DNA of 64,000 nucleotides. Source: Thauera sp. 28 (GTDB taxonomy: Bacteria; Pseudomonadota; Gammaproteobacteria; Burkholderiales; Rhodocyclaceae). Under the pieces are notes generated by a model. That model did not search any database, had not been told where the DNA came from, and was given only the letters and a program-made list of their open reading frames with translations. Shown here piece by piece: positions 42,299 to 50,766 of this stretch (position 1 is its first letter; the number at the start of each line of letters is the position of its first letter). The position numbers and the translations under genes were made by a program. Where the stretch lies: the NCBI RefSeq assembly GCF_000310145.2, contig NZ_AMXA01000012.1:1-64000 (forward strand), written 5' to 3'.

Positions 42299-43995
42299 GC
42301 GCACGCCCCGCGCGCGGCCGCCTTGCCTGCCTGGCCCAGATCGACCACGCGCGCCAGTTCGTGAAGGGAGGTGGTGCCGTCGGCCACGCGGCGCAGACCG
42401 TCTTCGAGCAGGCTGCGATGCCCTGCCTCGCGCGCCGCGGCCTGGAGCATGCCGGGGCTGGCTTTGCGCGCAATGAGCTCGTCGAGCTCGGGCGTGAGAT
42501 GCAGGATCTCGAAGATGGCGCGCCGCCCGCGATAGCCGCGGAAGTCGCAGGCCGGGCAGCCTGCGGCGCGGTACAGAGCGGGGGTGGCGGTGTCGGTGGC
42601 GAGGCCGAGCAGTGCGCGCTCGGCCCCGTCCGCGACATGGGCTGTGCGGCAGTGGGGGCACAGGCAGCGCACCAGGCGCTGGGAGAGGATGCCGGCGAGG
42701 TTGCCTGCGAGCAGTTCGGCGTTGAGTCCGATGTCCAGCAAGCGCGGCAGGGCGCCGAATACCGAGTTCGCATGCAGGGTGGCAAACACCTGGTGGCCGG
42801 TGAGTGCCGCGCGCAGGGCCATTGCGGCGGTGTCGGCGTCGCGGATCTCGCCGACCAGGATCACGTCGGGGTCCTGACGCAGCAGGGCGCGCACGCCGTC
42901 GGCAAAGCCCAGGCGGGCGGCATCGCCGATCTGCGTCTGGCGGATCATGGCGAGCGGATACTCGACCGGATCCTCCAGGGTCATGATGTTGACCGCCTCG
43001 GTGTTGAGGTGGTTGAGGATGGAGTAGAGCGTAGTGGTCTTGCCGCTCCCGGTTGGCCCGACAACGAGGGTGAGTCCGTCGGGGCGGCCGAGGATGCGCG
43101 CGAGCGTGGCCGCCTGGTCCTTGTCCAGGCCGAGCGCGGGAAGGGGGACGATGCCCTTGTCGCGGTCGAGAATGCGCAGCACGATGTTCTCGCCATGCAA
43201 GGTCGGCTGGGTGGCGACGCGGAAGTCGATGGCGCGGCCGCCGACGGCGACGCTGATGCGGCCGTCCTGGGGGCTGCGCGATTCGGCGATGTCCAGGCCG
43301 GCCATGACCTTCAGGCGCACGGCGAGCTCCGGCCAGCATGCCTTGTGGATTGCCCGTACCTGGCGCAGTGTGCCGTCGATGCGGTGGCGGATGCGCAGAA
43401 ATGCGGGTTCGGGCTCGAAGTGGAGGTCGGATGCGCCGCGCGCGGCAGCGTCGGCGAGGAGCGCATCGACGAGGCGCACGACCAGCTGTCCGTCGCGCAC
43501 CTCGGACGGTGTGCGCGATTCGAGCGCCCGCACAAGATCCTCGATCGAGCCTGCTTCACCGTAGTGGTGGTCGATTGCGCGGCCCAGCTCGGTGTCGCCG
43601 GCCAGCCGGAGTTCGATGTGCACGTCGGGGCCCAGCTCGCCACGCAGGCGGTCGAGGGCGACGATGTCATGCGCATCGGCCATGGCGACGATCAGGCGGT
43701 GGCGAGCGGCATCGTATTGCAGTGGAAGCAGGCGGTGGCGGCGGGCAAGTGCCTGCGGTACGCGAGCGACGGCGTCGGGGTCGGCGAGTGCAACCGAGAG
43801 ATCCACGAAGGGCAGCCCGCTGCGTGTGGCGAGGGTCTCACGCAGGGCTGCCTCGCTGACGAAGCCCATGTCTACGAGCACCCGACCGAGCGGCTGGCGG
43901 CGCGCGGGCTGTTCGCGCAGGGCGATGCGCAGCTGATCCTCGCCGATGAGGCCGGCGGCGAGCAGGGTCTGGCCAATGGATTGGGGTGCGTTCAT
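42295..43995 (-). CDS. GspE/MshE-type assembly ATPase
   Basis: 566 aa hexameric ATPase driving pilus or pseudopilus assembly. Residues ~1-150 are an MshEN domain (PLGRVLVDMGFVSEAALRETL, SGLPFVDLSVAL), a fold known to bind c-di-GMP. The core has Walker A GPTGSGKTTTLYS (~315), Asp box, Walker B (DPDVILVGEIRDADTAAMAL) and a zinc-binding CPHC...CPAC pair (~465-500). Complete and intact. Four-base overlaps on both sides with the secretin and platform genes. Confidence 0.93.
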   Translation of the reverse strand: MNAPQSIGQTLLAAGLIGEDQLRIALREQPARRQPLGRVLVDMGFVSEAALRETLATRSGLPFVDLSVALADPDAVARVPQALARRHRLLPLQYDAARHRLIVAMADAHDIVALDRLRGELGPDVHIELRLAGDTELGRAIDHHYGEAGSIEDLVRALESRTPSEVRDGQLVVRLVDALLADAAARGASDLHFEPEPAFLRIRHRIDGTLRQVRAIHKACWPELAVRLKVMAGLDIAESRSPQDGRISVAVGGRAIDFRVATQPTLHGENIVLRILDRDKGIVPLPALGLDKDQAATLARILGRPDGLTLVVGPTGSGKTTTLYSILNHLNTEAVNIMTLEDPVEYPLAMIRQTQIGDAARLGFADGVRALLRQDPDVILVGEIRDADTAAMALRAALTGHQVFATLHANSVFGALPRLLDIGLNAELLAGNLAGILSQRLVRCLCPHCRTAHVADGAERALLGLATDTATPALYRAAGCPACDFRGYRGRRAIFEILHLTPELDELIARKASPGMLQAAAREAGHRSLLEDGLRRVADGTTSLHELARVVDLGQAGKAAARGACA

Positions 43996-45740
43996 GGCGT
44001 GGTGATTGGCATCGCCGTGGCGGCTGGGGAAGCAGCCGGCAGCACTGTGGGGCGCAGCGGCATGGTGGGAAAGTTGCGCTGACCGGGCGAGGGGGCGCGG
44101 GTGAAGAAGTCGTCGGCGGGGAGGTGTGTGGCGTAACCGGCGTAGTCGCCGTGAATTCCGGGTTCGGAGATCAACAGCGGACGCAGGAAGATGAGCAACT
44201 CGGTGCGGCGCACTGCGTTGGCGCGGCGAGTGAATAGTTCGCCGACCACGGGTAGGTCGCCGAGCAAGGGGATACGGCCGGTATCGAGGTCGACGCGGTC
44301 TTCCATGAGGCCGCCGAGCACGGCGGTTTCGCCGCTGCGCAGGCGCAGCATGGACTCGATCTCGCGCGTGCGGATCTGCGGCACGCGATTTGGAATGCTG
44401 CGCAGCGAGGGGTTGGGGTCGTCCTTGAAGCCCGAGATGCCGGAGATGGTGGGGCGCACGTTGAGGGTGATCTCGCCGTTGGCACTGATCTGTGGCGTGA
44501 CCGACATCACCATGCCGACCGAGACCGACTGCGGGGTGGTGGTTGCGGTGATGCGCGATTGTTGGCGGTCGTCATACTCGGTGGTCGTGCTGTCGACCAG
44601 GAAATACACCACTTCCTCGACCACCTTGAGCATGGCCGTCTGGTTGTTGAGCACAGAAAGGCGCGGGCTGGAAAGGACCTTCACCGTGCCGAAGGTCTCG
44701 AGCAGCTCGATCTGCACGTCTGCACTCGATGACAAGTAGCTGAGCGTGGGCAGTCCGCTTGCGGCATCGCCCGTGCCGCGCGGGCGCACGTTCCAGCCCG
44801 GCACGCCGATACGCGTCCAGTCGATGCCTTGGCGGTAGCCGTCCGCAAGCGTGACCTCGACGATGGTGGCTTCGATCATGACCTGTCGGCGCGCTGCTTG
44901 CTGGACCTGGTCCAGGAAGGCCTTCAGGTGTGCGTGCTGGCGTGCACTTGCACGTGCGGTGACGACGCCGCTCTCGCGGTTGACCATGACGTCGGCGCTG
45001 CACGGACCGGCGCTGTTGGTGCGGCAAGGACGGGGCGTGCCGCCAGCCTCCTCGAGGATTGCGCCCAGGCTGATCTCGAGCGAGTTCCAGAAGTCGTTGC
45101 TGGCGCGGGTCTCGATCTGGGTCACCGAGGTGTTCCCGGCGGTGTTGGCAGCGCCCTGCTGGTGGGCGCCCGTGGTGGCGATCTGCGTGCTGGTGGCGAC
45201 CGAGCCGCGCATCTCGCGGCTGAGGTTTACGTAGTCGAGGGCGTAGCTGCGGATGAATGGGGTGTCGGGACGGACCGAGAGATGGCGACCGCGCAATTCG
45301 TAGCGGATCTCTGCCTGTGCCGCGATGCGTTCGAGCAGCAGACCGAGTGGCTGGCCGGCCGCATGGATGGTGACCCGGCCCTCGATGCCCGGGTGGAGGT
45401 CGAGTTCGAGCCCGGCGTCACGGCCGATCGCGAACAGCAGTTGGTGTACGGGCAGGTCGTTGACCGACAGGGAGTAGGTTTCGACAGGCTCGGGTGCTGC
45501 CGCGTCGATGCCGGGGGTGGAGGTGCCCGTCCAGCCCGTGGCGGGCGTCGGCTCATGCGTTGGCGCTGTTTCTTCGGCGGTCTGCGTTGCTGCAGGGGAG
45601 GTGGCGAGCGCAGCCGTACCCGTGGCGTGGAGGTGCCCCGGTGGCAGCCGGGCGGGGGCGAGTGGGGTGCATCCGGCGATCAGCGCGGAGACCATGGCCA
45701 TGCCAGCGAGACGAGCAGGGGCGAAGGTGCATCGGGTCAT
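43992..45740 (-). CDS. MshL-like outer-membrane secretin
   Basis: 582 aa. Signal peptide with a lipoprotein Cys (MAMVSALIAGCTPLAPA; outline), then an STN/N0-like domain (LSVNDLPVHQLLFAIGRDAGLELDLHPG...), an N1-type part, and the secretin pore domain: RRQVMIEATIVEVTLADGYRQ, GTVKVLSSPRLSVLNNQTAMLKV, TLNVRPTISGISGF and a C-terminal TELLIFLRPLLI. MSHA MshL proteins have this layout. First gene of the operon. Confidence 0.9.
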   Translation of the reverse strand: MTRCTFAPARLAGMAMVSALIAGCTPLAPARLPPGHLHATGTAALATSPAATQTAEETAPTHEPTPATGWTGTSTPGIDAAAPEPVETYSLSVNDLPVHQLLFAIGRDAGLELDLHPGIEGRVTIHAAGQPLGLLLERIAAQAEIRYELRGRHLSVRPDTPFIRSYALDYVNLSREMRGSVATSTQIATTGAHQQGAANTAGNTSVTQIETRASNDFWNSLEISLGAILEEAGGTPRPCRTNSAGPCSADVMVNRESGVVTARASARQHAHLKAFLDQVQQAARRQVMIEATIVEVTLADGYRQGIDWTRIGVPGWNVRPRGTGDAASGLPTLSYLSSSADVQIELLETFGTVKVLSSPRLSVLNNQTAMLKVVEEVVYFLVDSTTTEYDDRQQSRITATTTPQSVSVGMVMSVTPQISANGEITLNVRPTISGISGFKDDPNPSLRSIPNRVPQIRTREIESMLRLRSGETAVLGGLMEDRVDLDTGRIPLLGDLPVVGELFTRRANAVRRTELLIFLRPLLISEPGIHGDYAGYATHLPADDFFTRAPSPGQRNFPTMPLRPTVLPAASPAATAMPITTP

Positions 45741-45930
45741 GTCGTAATGCTAAATGCATTCGGTGCCAATTGGAATACGATATTGGGATAATTCGGGAAC
45801 GCCTGCAGCCTTGGGTGGTCTGTTGCAAGTGCCTGCGGCAGAAGCGCTCTTTGTCTGGTCACGCTCTCGGTGCGGGGCCAGGCGATGGTGTTGCGTTGCA
45901 GCACCATCGCCGCTCAGTCGCGGACCGCTC
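45741..45930. other. Divergent promoter region between the secretin and mla operons
   Basis: About 190 non-coding bases feeding two divergent operons. The secretin side is AT-rich (TTATCCCAATATCGTATTCC on the minus strand). No clear consensus promoter was found for the secretin side; see the separate mla promoter entry for the other side. Confidence 0.5.
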
Positions 45931-45939
45931 TGATACAAT
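45931..45939 (+). promoter_or_regulatory. Extended -10 promoter element of the mla operon
   Basis: TGATACAAT has the extended -10 form TG-N-TACAAT. Transcription would start near 45946, leaving a short leader before GTG 45971. No good -35 box is visible at 16-18 bases upstream, consistent with an extended -10 promoter. Confidence 0.55.
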
Positions 45940-45970
45940 GCGAAGCTTTTTTCAGTCCCGTCTACCTCTC

Positions 45971-46792
45971 GTGTCCCTTCCCCCCGAGCCCTCCGCCCCG
46001 CTGGTTTCGCTGCGCGACGTGCGTTTCGCCTATGGCGAGCGTCAGGTCCTGCGCGGCATCGATCTGAGCGTGCACCGCGGCCAGGTGGTGGCCATCATGG
46101 GGGGCAGCGGTTGTGGCAAGACCACGCTGCTGCGACTGATCGGCGGGCAGCTGCGCGCTTCGTCGGGTGCGGTCGAGGTCGAAGGGCGCAACATGGCGAG
46201 CCTCTCGGGTGCGGAGCTTTATGCGCTGCGCCGGCGCATGGGCATGCTGTTCCAGTTCGGTGCGTTGTTCACCGACATGAGCGTGTTCGACAACGTCGCT
46301 TTTCCGATGCGCGAGCACACCAGCCTGCCCGCAGGCATGATCCGCGACCTGGTGATGATGAAGCTGCAGGCCGTTGGGCTGCGCGGCGCGGCGACACTCA
46401 GCCCGGGCGAGCTTTCGGGCGGCATGGCACGTCGCGTGGCGCTGGCGCGGGCGGTGGCGCTCGATCCGATGCTGATTCTGTATGACGAGCCCTTCGCCGG
46501 CCTCGACCCGATCTCGCTGGGCATCATCGGCCAGCTGATACGGCGGCTCAATGACGCGCTCGGAGCAAGCTCCGTGATGGTTACCCACGACGTGCATGAG
46601 TCGCTCGAGATCGTGGACTACATCTACTTCGTCTCCGACGGCCGCATCGTCGCGCGCGGAACGCCGGATGAGATTCGTGCTTCCAGCGACCCCTTCGTGC
46701 ACCAGTTCGTCAATGCCGAGGCCGACGGTCCGGTGCCTTTCCATTACCCGGCGCCACCGATCGACAGCCTGCTCGGCGGGAGGGGCGTATGA
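45971..46792 (+). CDS. mlaF: Phospholipid transport ABC ATPase MlaF
   Basis: 273 aa from GTG 45971. Energises the Mla system that keeps the outer-membrane lipid balance. Walker A GGSGCGKTTLLRL (~43), Q-loop LFQFGALFTDMSVFDNV, signature LSGGMARRVALARA (~152), Walker B LILYDEPFAGLDPIS and H-loop VMVTHDVHESLEI. A longer start at ATG 45938 falls inside the -10 promoter element and would not be in the transcript. Four-base overlap with mlaE. Confidence 0.93.
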   Translation: MSLPPEPSAPLVSLRDVRFAYGERQVLRGIDLSVHRGQVVAIMGGSGCGKTTLLRLIGGQLRASSGAVEVEGRNMASLSGAELYALRRRMGMLFQFGALFTDMSVFDNVAFPMREHTSLPAGMIRDLVMMKLQAVGLRGAATLSPGELSGGMARRVALARAVALDPMLILYDEPFAGLDPISLGIIGQLIRRLNDALGASSVMVTHDVHESLEIVDYIYFVSDGRIVARGTPDEIRASSDPFVHQFVNAEADGPVPFHYPAPPIDSLLGGRGV

Positions 46793-47592
46793 ACGGCATG
46801 TTCGCTGCGCTGGCCAGCGGCCTGCGCCACATCGGCGCGCTCACCATCGGCGGTATCTGGCGGCTCGGTTTTGCGGCCCGCTTCCTGCTCGCCGTGTTGC
46901 TCGCCTCCGGACAGTCGATCCGGCGACTCCATCTCACGATCCGCGAGCTCTACTTCAGCGGCGTACTGTCGCTGCTGATCATCGCGGTGTCGGGATTTTT
47001 CGTTGGCCTGGTGCTGGGGCTGCAGGGCTACGACATCCTGCAGCGCTTCGGCTCGGCCGATGCGGTCGGGGTGATGGTGGCGCTGTCGCTGTTGCGCGAG
47101 CTGGGGCCGGTCATCGCCGGCCTGCTGTTCGCGAGCCGGGCAGGTTCGGCAATCGCCGCCGAGATCGGCCTGATGAAGACCACCGAGCAGCTCAAGGCGA
47201 TGGACATGATGGCGGTAGACCCGATCGCCCGTGTGGTGGCGCCACGGTTCTGGGGCGGCGTGCTGTCGATGCCGCTGCTCGCGGCCCTGTTCTCGGCAAT
47301 GGGCATCTTCGGCGGCTGGTTGATCACCGTCGTGGTGATCGGCGTCGACGACGGCGCCTTCTGGTCGCAGATGCAGGCGACCGTCGAGTTTCGCTATGAC
47401 GTGGTCAATGGTGTGATCAAGTCCTTCGTGTTCGGCGCGGTGGTGTCTTTGATCGCGGTGTTCGAGGGGTACGACTGCCAGCCCACGGCCGAGGGCGTCT
47501 CGCGGGCGATCACCCGTACCGTGGTGACCTCCGCGCTCGCCATCCTGGCGCTGGACTTTGTCCTCACTTCCTTCATGTTCCGGGGGCTATGA
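46789..47592 (+). CDS. mlaE: Phospholipid transport permease MlaE
   Basis: 267 aa MlaE permease. Contains the MlaE block: LYFSGVLSLLIIAVSGFFVGLVLGLQGYDIL (outline), ELGPVIAGLLFASRAGSAIAAEIG, EQLKAMDMMAVDPIARVVAPRFW, and a C-terminal hydrophobic end. Forms the membrane core with MlaF, MlaD and MlaB. Overlaps mlaF and mlaD by four bases each, giving strict coupling. Confidence 0.95.
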   Translation: MNGMFAALASGLRHIGALTIGGIWRLGFAARFLLAVLLASGQSIRRLHLTIRELYFSGVLSLLIIAVSGFFVGLVLGLQGYDILQRFGSADAVGVMVALSLLRELGPVIAGLLFASRAGSAIAAEIGLMKTTEQLKAMDMMAVDPIARVVAPRFWGGVLSMPLLAALFSAMGIFGGWLITVVVIGVDDGAFWSQMQATVEFRYDVVNGVIKSFVFGAVVSLIAVFEGYDCQPTAEGVSRAITRTVVTSALAILALDFVLTSFMFRGL

Positions 47593-48059
47593 TGAGCCGT
47601 ACGACGCTCGACTTGTGGGTCGGCATTTTCGTGGCGCTGGGCTTTGCAGCGCTGATCTTTCTGGCGATGCGGGTGGCGAATTTTTCCGGTTTCGATGCCT
47701 CCACGGCCTATCGCGTAGAGGCGCCCTTCGACAACATCGGCGGGCTCAAGGTGCGCGCGCCGGTCAAGAGTTCGGGCGTGCTCGTCGGGCGGGTTGCAAG
47801 TATCCGCTTCGATACCGAGATCTATCGCGCCGTCGTGGTGCTCGAACTCGATGCGCGCTACCCTTTTCCTGCCGACACCACGGCCTCGATCCTGACCTCC
47901 GGCCTGCTTGGCGAGCAGTATGTGGGCCTGGAGGCTGGGGCCGACATCGACATGCTCAAGGACGGCGATCGCGTCCTGATCACCCAGTCGGCCGTCGTGC
48001 TCGAGAAGCTCATCGGTCAGTTCCTCTTCGACCGCGCGGCCGATGCGCCGGCGCAGTAA
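47589..48059 (+). CDS. mlaD: MCE-domain protein MlaD
   Basis: 156 aa. One N-terminal membrane helix (TLDLWVGIFVALGFAALIFLA) and a single MCE domain: YRVEAPFDNIGGLKVRAPVKSSGVLVGRV, then TASILTSGLLGEQYVGLEAG. MlaD hexamers form the periplasmic lipid channel of the transporter. Start ATG 47589 overlaps the mlaE stop; ATG 47592 is as likely. Usual family length. Confidence 0.95.
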   Translation: MMSRTTLDLWVGIFVALGFAALIFLAMRVANFSGFDASTAYRVEAPFDNIGGLKVRAPVKSSGVLVGRVASIRFDTEIYRAVVVLELDARYPFPADTTASILTSGLLGEQYVGLEAGADIDMLKDGDRVLITQSAVVLEKLIGQFLFDRAADAPAQ

Positions 48060-48086
48060 GCAAACATCGTTCGGGAGAAAACAACA

Positions 48087-48920
48087 ATGCGTACCAGACC
48101 CGTTCCCGGCCAGCGTGGCCTTGCCGTGCTTGCCGCGTCCATCGTGCTGACGACTGGCTGTGCGACCACCGCCAATCCCGACGATCCGCTCGAGGGTTAC
48201 AACCGCGCGATGTTCGCCTTCAACGAGCAGGTCGACAAGGTGGTGGTCAAGCCCGCGGCCGAGGTCTATCAAGCGGTCTTGCCGCGTCCAGTGCGCACCG
48301 GCGTCGGCAACGTGCTGGGTAACCTCGCCGACCCCTGGATCGGGCTCAACAACCTGTTGCAGGGCAAGGTGGCAGAGGCGATGAGTGACTTCATGCGGTT
48401 CGCCTTCAACTCTACCTGGGGGCTGTTCGGTCTGCTCGATATCGCCAGCGAGGCCGGCCTCGCCAAGCACGATGAGGATTTGGGCCAGACGCTTGGCCGC
48501 TGGGGGGTGGGCGAGGGCGCTTACGTCGTGCTGCCCTTCTTCGGGCCGCGCACCGTGCGTGACACTGTGGCCATGCCGGCTGACATGATGGGCAACATGC
48601 CGCTGCGCATGGATCACGTGCCGACGCGCAACACGGTGCGCGCCACGCAGATCGTGCATCAGCGCTCCACCCTGCTCGGCACCGAGCGCACCCTGGATGA
48701 AAAGGCGGTCGACCGCTATGCCTTCGTGCGCGACTTCTATCTCCAGCAACGCCGTTACAAAGTCAGTGATGGACAGGTGGAGCGGGTGTACGAAGATTTC
48801 GATGAGCAGTCGGCGGTGCCGCTTGGTGATGAGGTCGACACCGCCGCAGCGGCCGCGGTCGAGCGCCTCGAGTTCGCCGAGCTCGATGCGCCGGCCTTGT
48901 CCTCAACCGATATCCGATAA
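48087..48920 (+). CDS. mlaA: Outer-membrane lipoprotein MlaA (VacJ)
   Basis: 277 aa. Lipoprotein signal ending in LTTGCATT (Cys ~25), then DDPLEGYNRAMFAFNEQVDK and GVGNVLGNLADPWIGLNNLLQGK, typical of VacJ. MlaA sits in the outer membrane with porins and passes mislocalised phospholipids to MlaC. It lies within the mla operon, as in other betaproteobacteria, whereas in E. coli it is separate. C-terminal tail is acidic. Confidence 0.95.
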   Translation: MRTRPVPGQRGLAVLAASIVLTTGCATTANPDDPLEGYNRAMFAFNEQVDKVVVKPAAEVYQAVLPRPVRTGVGNVLGNLADPWIGLNNLLQGKVAEAMSDFMRFAFNSTWGLFGLLDIASEAGLAKHDEDLGQTLGRWGVGEGAYVVLPFFGPRTVRDTVAMPADMMGNMPLRMDHVPTRNTVRATQIVHQRSTLLGTERTLDEKAVDRYAFVRDFYLQQRRYKVSDGQVERVYEDFDEQSAVPLGDEVDTAAAAAVERLEFAELDAPALSSTDIR

Positions 48921-48929
48921 AGCAAGCAC

Positions 48930-49583
48930 ATGAACAAGTTCATCACCCTCGTCTGTTTCCTCTTCGCTGGATTGCTGCCGGGCGTGGCCGCGGCGGCGGA
49001 GCCCAAGGCCCCCGATGTGCTCATCCGCGACGTCACCAACGAAGTCCTCGAGATCGTGCGCACCGATGTCGCGTTGCGCTCGGGTGACATCCGACGCGTG
49101 GTCGAACTGGCCGAGGCGCTCGTGCTGCCGCACTTCGACTTCCGTCGCATGACCATGCTCGCCGTGGGGCGCGATTGGCGTGACGCTTCGCCCGAGCAGC
49201 AGGCGCGCCTGATCGAGGGCTTCCGTACCCTGCTCGTGCGTACCTATGCCAATGCCTTCACCCAGTACCGTGACGAGCGTGTGGTGTTCCCGCCGTCGCG
49301 CTTTGCAGCGGCCGATACCCGCGTGCAGATTCGCACCGAGGTCGTGCGTCCGGGTGCGCAGCCGATCGGTATCGATTACATGCTCGAGAAGGGCGAGCAG
49401 GGCTGGAAGGTGTTCGACGTCGTCGTCGCCGGCGTCAGCCTGGTGACCAATTACCGCAGCAGCTTCAGCCAGGAGGTCCGCAGCGGTGGCATCGACGGCC
49501 TGATCCGCGCGCTCGAATCTCGCAACAACGCGCTCGCCACCGAGCAGGGCCTGGCGCCCGCGGGCGCGGGAGCTGCCTCGTGA
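48930..49583 (+). CDS. mlaC: Periplasmic phospholipid-binding protein MlaC
   Basis: 217 aa with a signal peptide (ITLVCFLFAGLLPGVAAA). Family pattern: VLPHFDFRRMTMLAVGRDWRDASPEQQARLIEGFRTLLVRTYANA in outline, and VDYMLEKGEQGWKVFDVVVAGVSLV (here IDYML). It shuttles phospholipids between MlaA and MlaFEDB. Ten-base gap from mlaA and four-base overlap with mlaB. Confidence 0.94.
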   Translation: MNKFITLVCFLFAGLLPGVAAAAEPKAPDVLIRDVTNEVLEIVRTDVALRSGDIRRVVELAEALVLPHFDFRRMTMLAVGRDWRDASPEQQARLIEGFRTLLVRTYANAFTQYRDERVVFPPSRFAAADTRVQIRTEVVRPGAQPIGIDYMLEKGEQGWKVFDVVVAGVSLVTNYRSSFSQEVRSGGIDGLIRALESRNNALATEQGLAPAGAGAAS

Positions 49584-49873
49584 GTGGAGAGGCGGCGGTG
49601 CGCGTGTTCGCACCCGTTGGTGAGCTGACCATGCAGTCGGCGCCCGCGCAGCTCGAGGAGGGGCGGCGGCTGGCGGCGGCGGGCGACCTCGTCGTCGATT
49701 TCTCTGCCGTCACCGCGGCCGATTCGTCAGCGCTCGCCTTGCTGCTCGAGTGGATGCGCTGCGCGCGGGCGGAGGGGTATGCGCTCTCGGTTCGTGGTCT
49801 GCCTGCCGGGCTGGCCAGTCTGTCACGGTTGTACGACATCGATGCATTGCTGCCTGTAGAGGGTAGCGCTTGA
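49580..49873 (+). CDS. mlaB: STAS-domain protein MlaB
   Basis: 97 aa. STAS fold: AGDLVVDFSAVTAADSSALALLLEWMRCAR, with the Asp-Ser-Ser loop, then LSVRGLPAGLASLSRLYDID. MlaB binds MlaF and supports assembly of the transporter. Translationally coupled on both sides. Usual length. Confidence 0.88.
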   Translation: MSGEAAVRVFAPVGELTMQSAPAQLEEGRRLAAAGDLVVDFSAVTAADSSALALLLEWMRCARAEGYALSVRGLPAGLASLSRLYDIDALLPVEGSA

Positions 49874-50766
49874 GCCTGCCTGCGATTCGCATCAGCGGCG
49901 TTGCCAAGCGCTACGGCACGCTTCAGGCCTTGGGTGGCGTTGACCTCGAGATCGGGCAGGGCGAGTTTTTCGGCCTGCTCGGGCCCAACGGTGCCGGGAA
50001 GACGACGCTGATCTCTGCGCTGTCCGGCCTGGTGCGCCCCGATGCGGGTAGCCTGGAGATCATGGGGCACGATGTGGTGGCCGATTACCGCAATGCTCGC
50101 CGCAACCTGGGTGTGGTGCCGCAGGAACTGGTTTTCGATCCATTCTTTTCGGTGCGTGAGCTGCTGCGCATGCAGTCGGGCTATTTCGGCATCCGCAACA
50201 ACGACGACTGGATCGACGAAATCCTCGCCAGTCTGGACCTCAGCCATAAGGCGCAGGCCAACATGCGCGCGCTGTCAGGCGGCATGAAGCGACGTGTGCT
50301 GGTGGCGCAGGCCCTGGTGCACCGGCCGCCGGTGATCGTGCTCGATGAACCGACCGCGGGCGTCGACGTCGAGCTGCGCCAGGGGTTGTGGCAGTTCATC
50401 CGCAAGCTCAACCGCGACGGCCACACCATTGTCCTCACCACGCACTACCTCGAAGAGGCAGAGACCCTGTGCGGGCGCATTGCGATGCTCAAGGCGGGCA
50501 AGGTGGTGGCACTCGATACCACCGGAAATCTGTTGCGGCGTTTTGCCACGCATAGCCTGCGTGTGCGGGTCGATCAGCCCGGTGCGGCACTTGCTGCCGG
50601 GGGGCGAACGGACGCAGAGGGTTGGATCGTATTCGAGTTCGACGCCTACGCCGAGGTCGAGGGGCTGCTTGCACGCCTGCGCGAGGAGGGCGCCGGCGTG
50701 CGCGAGCTGCAGCTCGGCGAGCCTGATCTCGAGCGCGTCTTCGTTGAGGTAATGAATCGTGCCTGA
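49870..50766 (+). CDS. yadG: ABC-2 transporter ATP-binding protein (YadG-like)
   Basis: 298 aa from TTG 49870. ABC ATPase with Walker A GPNGAGKTTLISAL, signature LSGGMKRRVLVAQAL, Walker B VIVLDEPTAGVDVELRQGL and H-loop IVLTTHYLEEAE. The YadG-type sequence is most like exporters paired with a YadH-type permease, the next gene. Substrate unknown. Four-base overlap with mlaB and eight-base overlap with the permease gene, so it belongs to the same run of genes. Confidence 0.9.
   Translation: MSLPAIRISGVAKRYGTLQALGGVDLEIGQGEFFGLLGPNGAGKTTLISALSGLVRPDAGSLEIMGHDVVADYRNARRNLGVVPQELVFDPFFSVRELLRMQSGYFGIRNNDDWIDEILASLDLSHKAQANMRALSGGMKRRVLVAQALVHRPPVIVLDEPTAGVDVELRQGLWQFIRKLNRDGHTIVLTTHYLEEAETLCGRIAMLKAGKVVALDTTGNLLRRFATHSLRVRVDQPGAALAAGGRTDAEGWIVFEFDAYAEVEGLLARLREEGAGVRELQLGEPDLERVFVEVMNRA

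Noticed and set aside
45745-45774. Sigma-54-like sequence (TTGGCAC...TGCAT on the minus strand) upstream of the secretin gene.
   Set aside because: The distance between the GG and GC elements is two bases too short for a sigma-54 promoter, so it does not fit the consensus, even though pilus operons are often sigma-54 dependent.
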